Source: an uncultured Collinsella sp. (lineage in GTDB: Bacteria; Actinomycetota; Coriobacteriia; Coriobacteriales; Coriobacteriaceae). Taken from it: a stretch of DNA of 16,273 nucleotides. Below are positions 6,509 to 12,574 of the stretch, in pieces (positions within the stretch are counted from its first letter, which is position 1; every line of letters begins with the position of its first letter). Where the stretch lies: NCBI GenBank assembly GCA_900551975.1, contig URYA01000017.1, forward strand, positions 1 through 16,273. The letters are read 5' to 3'. Position numbers and translations under genes: made by a program. Below the pieces are notes generated by a model, which was not told the DNA's origin, did not search any database, and saw nothing but the letters and a program-made list of their open reading frames with translations.

Positions 6509-6577
6509 AAGTTGCGGTGGAATAGTTCCTGTTTGGCGGCTCAGGCGGCAAAAACAGGAACTATTCCACCGCAACTT
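6509..6577. repeat. Long perfect palindrome A
   Basis: Two 26-bp arms (6509-6534 and 6552-6577) are exact reverse complements around a 17-bp centre containing GGCGGCTCAGGCGGC. It starts 15 bp after the fusion-gene stop. There is no T-run on either side, so it is not a standard terminator, although it could block polymerase or protect the mRNA 3' end. Confidence 0.85.
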
Positions 6578-6640
6578 CGAGAATGGCTATCCGAGGCTGG
6601 TCGCCTTGGGCCTTGGGTCGGACCGTCCGCCATGAAATGC

Positions 6641-6776
6641 GGCCATCTACTACGTTTAGCCGAGCACCCTTGACCATCCCGGATTTTGTGAAATTAAAAC
6701 CGCAGGTAGAAAGCTTGCCGATTTTCGAAAAAGCCGGCTATGGTTGACCCCTGCGGCCTAAACGTAGTAGATAGGC
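6641..6776. repeat. Long imperfect palindrome B
   Basis: Outer arms GGCCATCTACTACGTTTA (6641-6658) and TAAACGTAGTAGATAGGCC (6758-6776) pair with one extra base. Pairing resumes inside (TTGACCAT with ATGGTTGA, CCGG with CCGG, TTTTnnGAAA with TTTCnnAAAA), so the whole 136 bp is an imperfect palindrome centred near the AAGCTT at about 6710. No reading frame of note lies inside. It resembles a miniature element without a transposase. Confidence 0.7.
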
Positions 6777-6807
6777 CCCTTTTGTGGCACGGCAGCAGAC
6801 CAGTCTT

Positions 6808-6876
6808 TTTGGGACGGGGCTTATTTGACTACCTGTCGATCTGATTGCCCAAGTAGTCAAAAAGCCCCGTCCCAAA
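6808..6876. repeat. Long near-perfect palindrome C
   Basis: Left arm TTTGGGACGGGGCTTATTTG (from 6808, continuing ACTAC) and right arm GTAGTCAAAAAGCCCCGTCC (from 6853, continuing CAAA) pair over about 24 bp with one bulged A and a 20-bp centre. It stops 10 bp before the ffs -35 box. Confidence 0.8.
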
Positions 6877-6885
6877 TTAGCTACC

Positions 6886-6914
6886 TTGCCCCATCGGGCG
6901 GGAGCGGGTAAGAT
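6886..6914 (+). promoter_or_regulatory. ffs promoter
   Basis: TTGCCC (-35, 6886-6891), a 17-bp spacer and TAAGAT (-10, 6909-6914) place the start at about 6921, the first base of the folded SRP RNA. Confidence 0.7.
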
Positions 6915-6921
6915 ATATCGA

Positions 6922-7040
6922 GCGCCTAGCGCGTTCGATGGGTTCGGATGACGACATGTTCCGAATCTGGTCAGGTCCGGAAGGAAGCAGCCATAAGGAG
7001 CCTCTGTCGGGCATCCGAATCCATCGAGTGCGCAGGCGTT
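6922..7040 (+). ncRNA. ffs: Signal recognition particle RNA (small bacterial type)
   Basis: The universal domain IV sequence GGTCAGGTCCGGAAGGAAGC followed by AGCC (6973-6996) is intact, with the GGAA tetraloop and the asymmetric-loop bases needed to bind Ffh. The ends close into a long helix: CGCCTAGCGCGTTCGATGG and onward to TTCGGATG pairs with CATCCGAATCCATCGA and onward to GCGCAGGCG. This gives a single rod of about 118 nt with no Alu domain, as in E. coli 4.5S RNA. A T6 run at 7039-7044 directly after the helix serves as terminator. The RNA works with Ffh to target membrane proteins. Confidence 0.95.
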
Positions 7041-7165
7041 TTTTGGTGCCGCGGCTACCCGCGAGTGCCGGCAGGGCGCTTGGTGTCTCGCTGGTCCTCG
7101 GCTTCGCCTGCGGGATCGCTCGACTACCAAGCGCCCTGCCGGCACCCGCGGGTAGCCGACCAAAA
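7041..7165. repeat. Long palindrome D directly after ffs
   Basis: Arms 7052-7084 and 7126-7158 (33 bp each) are reverse complements with one mismatch. Beyond a 4-base bulge, TTTTGGT (7041-7047) also pairs with ACCAAAA (7159-7165). The 41-bp centre contains CCTCGGCTTCGCCTGCGGG. The outermost T residues belong to the T-run of the ffs terminator, so the element abuts or was inserted into the ffs 3' end. The frames inside it are not credible genes. Confidence 0.85.
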
Positions 7166-7369
7166 CCGCCTGAAGGGTCACATTTATCTGATAATTGAAT
7201 CCCCGGCGTTATGCCGCTCGCTGGCGTTGCCAAAACATCGGCTGCTACGTGCCTTGGGCGCTAGTGACCGTTGCCCTTACATCTGTAACGAGTTGCTTAC
7301 GCATCTCCAGGGTTCTCCGTACTATCATGAATCAGATTGAATTGAGATGATGATAGGGAGCGCCTTTTT
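7166..7369. other. Intergenic leader of the ABC exporter pair; possible operator
   Basis: No gene is seen. TTACGC (7297-7302), a 17-bp spacer and TACTAT (7320-7325) form a weak candidate promoter. Overlapping its -10, the 33-bp segment 7323-7355 is an imperfect palindrome (TATCAT at one end, ATGATA at the other, TTGAA in the centre), which could be a repressor site. AGGGAG (7355-7360) is the ribosome-binding site of the first ABC gene, 9 nt from its ATG. Confidence 0.3.
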
Positions 7370-9235
7370 ATGATTGAGCTGCTCAGGCGTTTTGGTGGTA
7401 AGTTTCGCCGGTATATGGTGATTGGCCCTGCGTGCAAGTTGATTGAAGTGATCTTTGACCTGCTGACGCCGCTGGTGATTGCCCAGATGATCGATAAAGG
7501 TATCGGTGCGCACGACGTGAGTGCCGTCGTCCGCTACGGCATGGTGCTCGCCGCCATGGCTGTAATCGGCATCTCGTTTACGCTTGTTTGCCAGAAGATG
7601 GCGGCGCTCACCTCGCAGGGCATGGGTACTGACATTCGCGGCGCACTCTACCAGCACATCAACAAGCTGAGCTATGCCGAACTCGATCGCTTTGGCACGC
7701 CGTCGCTCATTACGCGTATTACCAACGACGTCAACCAGGTGCAGCTCGCCGTGGCGCTGGGCGTGCGCATGCTCATCCGCTGGCCTTTCCTGGCGGTGGG
7801 CTCCATGGTCGCGGCCCTTGCCATCGACCTTAAGCTCGGCATGATCTTTTTGATTTGCACGCCCGCCATCGGCCTGGTGTTTTGGCTTGTCATGGCGCAC
7901 TGCATCCCGTACTACAAGCAGCTGCAGGCAAAGCTCGATCGCATCGCGCTTATTTGCCGCGAGGGGCTTTCGGGCGCCCGCGTGGTCCGGGCGTTTGTGC
8001 GCGAGGGTCACGAGCGCGAGCGTTTTGCCCAGGCGGCCGATGACCAGGCGCGTGTCGCGATCGCGGTGGGCAAGCTCTCGTCGATCCTCAACCCCGTCAC
8101 GTTTTTGGTGATGAACCTGGGCGTGTGCGCCATCCTGTGGGTGGGCGGCATCCAGGTCAACGTGGGCGAGCTCACGCAGGGCCAGGTCATGGCGTTTGTG
8201 AACTACATGACGCAGACCCTGACCTCCATCGTGTACGTCGCCAACCTGGTCGTGGTCTTTACCAAGGCGAGCGCCAGCGCGTCGCGCATCAATGAGGTGC
8301 TCAACTGCGAGCCGAGCATCACCGACGAGGGCAACCAGCCGGTCGCGCTGCCCGAGCCGAGCGAACTGGCGGGTGGTGCTGCTCCAGTCCCCGCACTGAG
8401 CTTTGACCATGCGAGCTTCTCGTTTGGCGCCGGCGCGGCAAATGCCGTGAGCGATGTGACTCTGGAACTGCCGCTGGGCAAAACGCTCGGCATTATCGGT
8501 GGCACGGGCAGCGGCAAGTCCACGCTCGTCTCGCTTATCCCGCGCCTGTACGATGCGGGTACCGGCAGCGTGTGCGTGATGGGTGCCGACGTGCGCGCTT
8601 GGCCGCTCGACCAGCTGCGCCATGTGGTTGCGACTGTTCCGCAGCGTGCGTCGCTGGTGAGCGGCACTATCCGCAGCAACCTGACCTGGCGCGACGAGGC
8701 GGCAACCGACGAGGATCTTTGGGCGGCGCTCGATATGGCGCAGGCGAGCGAGTTCGTGCGCAACAAGCCGCAGGGGCTCGACGCCCCGGTCGAGGCGGGC
8801 GGCAAGAACTTTAGCGGTGGCCAGCGTCAGCGCCTGACTATCGCGCGTGCCCTGGTGGGTTCGCCGCAGGTTCTGATCATGGACGACTCCGCCTCGGCAC
8901 TCGACTTTAAGACCGACGCGGCGCTTCGCCGTGCCATCCGCGAGCGCAGCGTGCGCGGTGCCGTCGAGGGCGGGCTGCCGCTCACGACGGTGATCGTAAG
9001 CCAGCGCGTCTCGACCGTGCGCGACGCCGACATGATCTGCGTGCTCGATCACGGCTCGGTTGCGGGCCTGGGCACGCATGACGAGCTGTATGCAAGCTGC
9101 CAGCTCTACCGAGAGATCTGCCAGTCGCAGCTGCGCCGCGAGGAACTCGAGGGCCAGCAGGGGAGTGCGGCGCCCGCGCCCGCCCCAGGCGCCCAGACCG
9201 CCCCTGCATCTGTCTGCGCAAAGGAGGGCTGCTAA
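7370..9235 (+). CDS. Heterodimeric ABC exporter, subunit with degenerate ATP site
   Basis: A 621-residue half-transporter: six-helix exporter membrane domain (about 1-310) then an ATPase domain. Walker A is GGTGSGKST (377-385) with Lys383 and the signature is S482-G-G-Q-R. Walker B reads V-L-I-M-D505-D506, where Asp replaces the catalytic Glu, and the switch His is Gln545 (V-S-Q-R-V-S-T-V). These changes match the non-consensus chain of TM287/288- and BmrCD-type heterodimers. The Q-loop segment is VATVPQRASLVSGTIRSNL. The C-terminal tail (about 590-621) is Ala/Pro-rich. The next gene starts on the base after this stop, with AAGGAGG inside this gene's last codons, so the two are translated together. 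Substrate unknown; relatives export drugs, lipids or peptides. Confidence 0.93.
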   Translation: MIELLRRFGGKFRRYMVIGPACKLIEVIFDLLTPLVIAQMIDKGIGAHDVSAVVRYGMVLAAMAVIGISFTLVCQKMAALTSQGMGTDIRGALYQHINKLSYAELDRFGTPSLITRITNDVNQVQLAVALGVRMLIRWPFLAVGSMVAALAIDLKLGMIFLICTPAIGLVFWLVMAHCIPYYKQLQAKLDRIALICREGLSGARVVRAFVREGHERERFAQAADDQARVAIAVGKLSSILNPVTFLVMNLGVCAILWVGGIQVNVGELTQGQVMAFVNYMTQTLTSIVYVANLVVVFTKASASASRINEVLNCEPSITDEGNQPVALPEPSELAGGAAPVPALSFDHASFSFGAGAANAVSDVTLELPLGKTLGIIGGTGSGKSTLVSLIPRLYDAGTGSVCVMGADVRAWPLDQLRHVVATVPQRASLVSGTIRSNLTWRDEAATDEDLWAALDMAQASEFVRNKPQGLDAPVEAGGKNFSGGQRQRLTIARALVGSPQVLIMDDSASALDFKTDAALRRAIRERSVRGAVEGGLPLTTVIVSQRVSTVRDADMICVLDHGSVAGLGTHDELYASCQLYREICQSQLRREELEGQQGSAAPAPAPGAQTAPASVCAKEGC

Positions 9236-11095
9236 ATGAATCCGTACACTTCCTCCGGTTCGGTCGCCACGATGACGGCCAACGTGTCCGGTAACGATAA
9301 CCTCAACGACCTGGGCGACGGTCCGCGCCAGCCCGGCGACCCTGAGCGCTATCCCGTGGGCGCGGTGACTCGCCGCCTGCTGGGCTATGTTCGCCCGCAC
9401 CGCGTCTCGTTTACGGCGTCGTTTGTGAGCGCCGCCATCTCGGTGATTTTGCAGCTCTACACGCCTATTCTCATCGGCGAGGGCATCGACCTGATCGTTG
9501 CTGCCGGGCAGGTGGACTTCGACGCGCTGCTGCCGCTCGTCACCAAGCTCGCGACTGTCGTCGTAGGCGCTGCGGCCTTCCAGTGGCTGCAGGGCTACTG
9601 CGTCAACCGCCTGTCCTACGAGACGGTGCGTGACATGCGCGTGGAGGCGAACGACAAGCTCAGCCGTATGCCGCTCAGCTTTATCGACAGCCATGCTCAC
9701 GGCGACCTCATGAGCCGCGTGGTCAACGACGTCGATCAGGTGGGCGACGGTCTGCTGCAGGGCTTTACGCAGCTCTTTACCGGCGTCATCACCATCGTGG
9801 GCACGCTTGCGTTTATGCTCTCCATCAACCTGGCCATGACGCTCGTGGTGGTGCTCGTCACGCCGCTTTCCATTTTTGCAGCCGGCGCCATCGCCAAGCT
9901 TTCCAATAAAAGCTTTACGGCGCAGCAGCGCATTCAAGGGCAGCTCGGTGGTCATATCGAGGAGTACGTAGGCGAGCAAAAGCTTGTCGACGCCTTTGCC
10001 TATGGTCCCAACGCCCAGCAGCGCTTCGATGCCCTCAACGCTGAGCTCTACACCGCGGGCGAGCGCGCGCAGTTTATGGGTTCGCTCTCCAACCCCGGCA
10101 CGCGCTTTATCAATAACATCATCTATGCCGTGGTCGCTGTGATCGGCTGCGTGGGCGTGATCACGGGCGTGCCCGCGGCGCTTACGGTGGGCGGCGTGCA
10201 GATTTTCCTGTCCTATGCCAACCAGTACACCAAGCCGTTCAACGAGGTCACCAACGTCATTACGCAGATCCAGACCGCGTACGCCTCGGCGCGCCGCATG
10301 TTTGCGTTGCTCGATGCGCGCGAGCAGGAGCCCGATGCGGCGGATGCCATTGAGCTCGCCGTCCCGCAGGGTGAGGTGACCTTTGAACACGTGGACTTTA
10401 GCTATGTGCCCGACCGCAAGCTGCTGCAGGATATCTGCATCGAGGCCAAGCCCGGCATGCGCTTTGCCCTGGTCGGTCCCACGGGCTGCGGAAAGACAAC
10501 GCTCATCAATCTGCTGCTGCGTTTTTACGATATCGATGCCGGCCGCATCATGGTCGATGGCCGGTCTTCGCGTGACTACACGCGTGCAAGCCTGCGCCGC
10601 GCCTTTGGCATGGTGCTACAGGATACGTGGCTGTTCGAGGGCACGGTGGCGGAAAACATCGCTTACGGTTGCCCAGATGCCACGCGCGAGCAGGTTATCG
10701 AAGCCGCCAAGCGCGCGCACGCGCACAAGTTTATCGTGCAGCTGCCAGGCGGCTACGACACGGTGATTGGCGAGGACGGCGGCACGTTTAGTCAGGGCCA
10801 AAAGCAGCTGCTGTGCATCGCGCGCGTCATGCTCACCGACCCGGCTATCTTGCTGCTGGACGAGGCAACGTCGAGTATCGATACGCGCACCGAGTTGCAG
10901 GTGCAGGCGGCGTTCGACGAGCTTATGGCCGGCCGCACAAGCTTTGTGGTGGCGCACCGCCTGTCGACGATCCGCAACGCCGATTGCATTCTGGTCATGC
11001 GCGACGGCCAGATTATCGAGCGCGGCACGCACGACGAGCTGCTAGCGGCAGGCGGCTTCTACGCCGAACTCTACCGCAGCCAGTTTGCCCAGTGA
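9236..11095 (+). CDS. Heterodimeric ABC exporter, catalytic subunit
   Basis: 619 residues, partner of the preceding gene. A soluble N-terminal extension of about 40 residues precedes six membrane helices (about 50-350) and the ATPase domain. Walker A is GPTGCGKTT (414-422, Lys420), Walker B is I-L-L-L-D542-E543 with the catalytic Glu present, and the switch is A-H574-R-L-S-T-I, all canonical. The signature is F-S519-Q-G-Q-K rather than SGGQ, as in the partner chain TM288 of TM287/288. The functional site is therefore formed by these Walker motifs and the SGGQ of the first subunit, while the other site has an Asp/Gln catalytic pair and SQGQ. Q loop VLQDTWLFEGTVAENI. Start ATG 9236 has AAGGAGG 8 nt upstream. 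No terminator is evident before the flavodoxin promoter. Confidence 0.94.
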   Translation: MNPYTSSGSVATMTANVSGNDNLNDLGDGPRQPGDPERYPVGAVTRRLLGYVRPHRVSFTASFVSAAISVILQLYTPILIGEGIDLIVAAGQVDFDALLPLVTKLATVVVGAAAFQWLQGYCVNRLSYETVRDMRVEANDKLSRMPLSFIDSHAHGDLMSRVVNDVDQVGDGLLQGFTQLFTGVITIVGTLAFMLSINLAMTLVVVLVTPLSIFAAGAIAKLSNKSFTAQQRIQGQLGGHIEEYVGEQKLVDAFAYGPNAQQRFDALNAELYTAGERAQFMGSLSNPGTRFINNIIYAVVAVIGCVGVITGVPAALTVGGVQIFLSYANQYTKPFNEVTNVITQIQTAYASARRMFALLDAREQEPDAADAIELAVPQGEVTFEHVDFSYVPDRKLLQDICIEAKPGMRFALVGPTGCGKTTLINLLLRFYDIDAGRIMVDGRSSRDYTRASLRRAFGMVLQDTWLFEGTVAENIAYGCPDATREQVIEAAKRAHAHKFIVQLPGGYDTVIGEDGGTFSQGQKQLLCIARVMLTDPAILLLDEATSSIDTRTELQVQAAFDELMAGRTSFVVAHRLSTIRNADCILVMRDGQIIERGTHDELLAAGGFYAELYRSQFAQ

Positions 11096-11135
11096 GCAAG
11101 CCCGTGGTGCAAATTAATCAATCGACAGACGGTGG

Positions 11136-11163
11136 TTTACATCTGTCACGTTAGTACTAAGAT
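11136..11163 (+). promoter_or_regulatory. Probable promoter of the flavodoxin gene
   Basis: TTTACA (11136-11141), a 16-bp spacer and TAAGAT (11158-11163; the same -10 hexamer as ffs). The predicted start is near 11170, about 45 nt before the chosen start codon. Confidence 0.5.
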
Positions 11164-11215
11164 ATTCATCTAATAAATTGCATTAGTGGCTTTAGTTTTG
11201 GGGGAAACGAGCAAC

Positions 11216-11773
11216 GTGACTATGACATGCTCTTTGGTGGTCAACAGCAAGAGCGGTAATACCAGGATGGTTTCGGGCGCGATCAAGCGCACTCTGCAGG
11301 CTGCGGGCGTTGAGTTTGTCCATGCCGCGGCGTTGAGCGACGATGCGGATGCAGATCAGGTTGCGCTCGAGGCGCAGGGCGCCTGCGCTGCCGATACGGT
11401 GCTCGTTGGCTTTTGGTGCGACAAGGGCGCGTGCACGCCTTCGGTTGCCGCGCTGCTCTCCGCTCTGCACGGCAAGCGCGTTTTCCTCTTTGGTACCTGC
11501 GGTTTTGGCGCCGACCAGAGCTATTACCAGCAGATTATCGACCGCGTAACTTCCAATTTGGCTGGGGGTGCCGAGCTTGCGGGCTGGGCGATGTGCCAGG
11601 GCAAGATGGGCCCCGCGGTCAAGCAGCGCTACGAGGCCATGCTCGAGCAAGATCCCGAAAACGCGCGCTATAAGATGCTGCTCGACAACTGGGTTGCCGC
11701 AAAGGACCATCCCACCAAGGAGGATCTGGACAACATGGCTACAGCCGCCAAAAAGGCCGTGCTGGGGGAGTAG
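11216..11773 (+). CDS. Flavodoxin-family protein
   Basis: About 185 residues with the short-chain flavodoxin fold; probably an FMN-binding electron carrier or FMN-dependent reductase in the cytoplasm. The phosphate loop is V-N-S-K-S-G-N-T (residues 9-16), matching S/T-x-S-G-N-T. The block G-F-W-C-D-K-G-A-C-T-P-S, then GKRVFLFGTCGFG and C-Q-G-K-M, resembles the Flavodoxin_3 type rather than electron-transfer flavodoxins. Cys residues in the FWCDKGAC and GTCGFG loops are notable. The start is uncertain: GTG 11216 has GGGGGA 10 nt upstream; ATG 11222 or GTG 11186 are alternatives differing by 2 or 10 residues. It has its own promoter and is not obviously tied to the ABC genes. The redox partner is unknown. 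Confidence 0.82.
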   Translation: MTMTCSLVVNSKSGNTRMVSGAIKRTLQAAGVEFVHAAALSDDADADQVALEAQGACAADTVLVGFWCDKGACTPSVAALLSALHGKRVFLFGTCGFGADQSYYQQIIDRVTSNLAGGAELAGWAMCQGKMGPAVKQRYEAMLEQDPENARYKMLLDNWVAAKDHPTKEDLDNMATAAKKAVLGE

Positions 11774-11815
11774 CTCCCATCGCTGACGGCGGTCGGTCCA
11801 TCTTTCTAAATGAAA

Positions 11816-11944
11816 CGTCCTCCCGGGCGTCGGGGCACGAAGTTCCCTGCTCTACAGTCCTGCGCAAGACGAAGGCCACATTAAGTGGCCTTCTTTGCGT
11901 GCGGAACTCGCGATGAACTTCGTGCCCCGCCGTCCGGGAGGACG
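11816..11944. repeat. Long palindrome E
   Basis: Arms 11816-11845 and 11915-11944 (30 bp each) are reverse complements with two mismatches. Inside is a second, perfect 9-bp hairpin (GAAGGCCAC, ATTAA, GTGGCCTTC). It is a 129-bp compound palindrome without a gene. Confidence 0.8.
11871..11896 (+). terminator. Possible terminator of the flavodoxin gene
   Basis: The GAAGGCCAC/GTGGCCTTC stem (11871-11879 with 11885-11893, loop ATTAA) is followed by TTTGCG. The T-run is short and the hairpin is about 100 bp after the stop, nested in palindrome E, so its role is uncertain. Confidence 0.45.
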
Positions 11945-12002
11945 CCTCTTTATTGATGGGAGGCCTGATAGGTCGATGGTTCCGTGCCCGGATGCGTCCA
12001 AA

Positions 12003-12451
12003 GTGGGACGGGCTTTCCGGATGGGCAGGCTTTCGAAAAATGCGTCCCGGAATTTGCCTTTGGAATGGGACGTAGTTTCCCGTTGAGGTGCTTTGCGGAA
12101 AGTGCATCCCACTCTGGGCGGTCGAAGTGGGACACACTTTCCCAAAGGCGCTCCAACGGGAAATTGCGTCCCATTATTCGGTCAAGAAACGGGATGCATT
12201 TTCCCAATGAGGGCAAAACCGGAAAATGCATCCCACAATCAGCCCTCAAAGTGGGACGCCGTTTCCCAATGAGGCTCAAGCGGAAAATGCATCCCGGAAT
12301 TTGCGCTCAAAGTGGGATGCGGTTTCCGGTTGAGGGCCTAAGGGGAAAATGCGTCCCAGAATCGACGCTTGAAATGGGATGCAGTTTCCCGATGAGGCAC
12401 TCGACGGAAAATACATCCCAGAAATGGCCTTTGAGCTGGGATAAGATTTCC
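12003..12451. repeat. Tandem array, 62-bp period, motif in alternating orientation
   Basis: Left motifs (type TGGGATGCAGTTTCCC) start at 12004, 12066, 12128, 12190, 12252, 12313, 12375 and 12437: steps of 62, 62, 62, 62, 61, 62, 62. Between them, right motifs (type GGAAAATGCATCCCA, the reverse complement) end near 12048, 12111, 12173, 12235, 12295, 12358 and 12420. So a 15-16 bp motif is inverted about every 31 bp, giving seven hairpin units and a final half unit. The sequence between left and right arms is also partly kept (A/GA/TTGAGG), so units derive from one ancestor. A degraded unit may precede it (GGATGCGTCCA, about 11990-12000). Since 62 is not a multiple of 3 and the motif moves through all three frames, the open frames spanning it are not a gene. 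Confidence 0.85.
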
Positions 12452-12468
12452 GCGGCATCTCGGATTCT

Positions 12469-12547
12469 CAAAAATGAGACACGCCGTTGGCGAAAATGAG
12501 ACACGTGATATCGGGCATCGGATGTATCATTTGCAAAAATGAGTCCA
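12469..12547. repeat. Three copies of an AAAATGAG motif
   Basis: CAAAAATGAGACACG (12469-12483), GAAAATGAGACACG (12492-12505) and CAAAAATGAGTCCA (12534-12547), all in the same direction, between the 62-bp array and the large surface-protein gene. Repeated TGTCTCATTTT motifs (the other strand) are reminiscent of multiple end repeats in some IS21-like elements; no transposase is nearby. Confidence 0.5.
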
Positions 12548-12574
12548 CTCCACTCGAATAAAGCGAGGTCCCTC

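Noticed and set aside
4415..6574. 719-codon open frame on the minus strand
   Set aside because: It is antisense to the TadA-glycerate kinase gene and even runs through the tRNA-Ser; codon-bias shadow.
6938..7340. Short plus-strand frames over ffs and palindrome D
   Set aside because: They overlap the SRP RNA and a palindrome; translation explains none of the conserved bases.
7325..10390. 1021-codon open frame on the minus strand
   Set aside because: It is antisense to the two ABC genes, has a His/Arg/Asp-rich composition typical of the reverse of GC-rich coding DNA, and shows no domain.
12003..12451. CRISPR array
   Set aside because: Repeated units alternate in orientation, are only about 16 bp, vary between copies, and the intervening bases are partly conserved. 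No cas genes in the window.
11984..12499. 171-codon open frame across the 62-bp array (and frames on the other strand)
   Set aside because: The repeat period of 62 shifts frame each unit, so the same DNA motif is read in three frames; open on both strands by lack of stops. Best explained as non-coding repeat.
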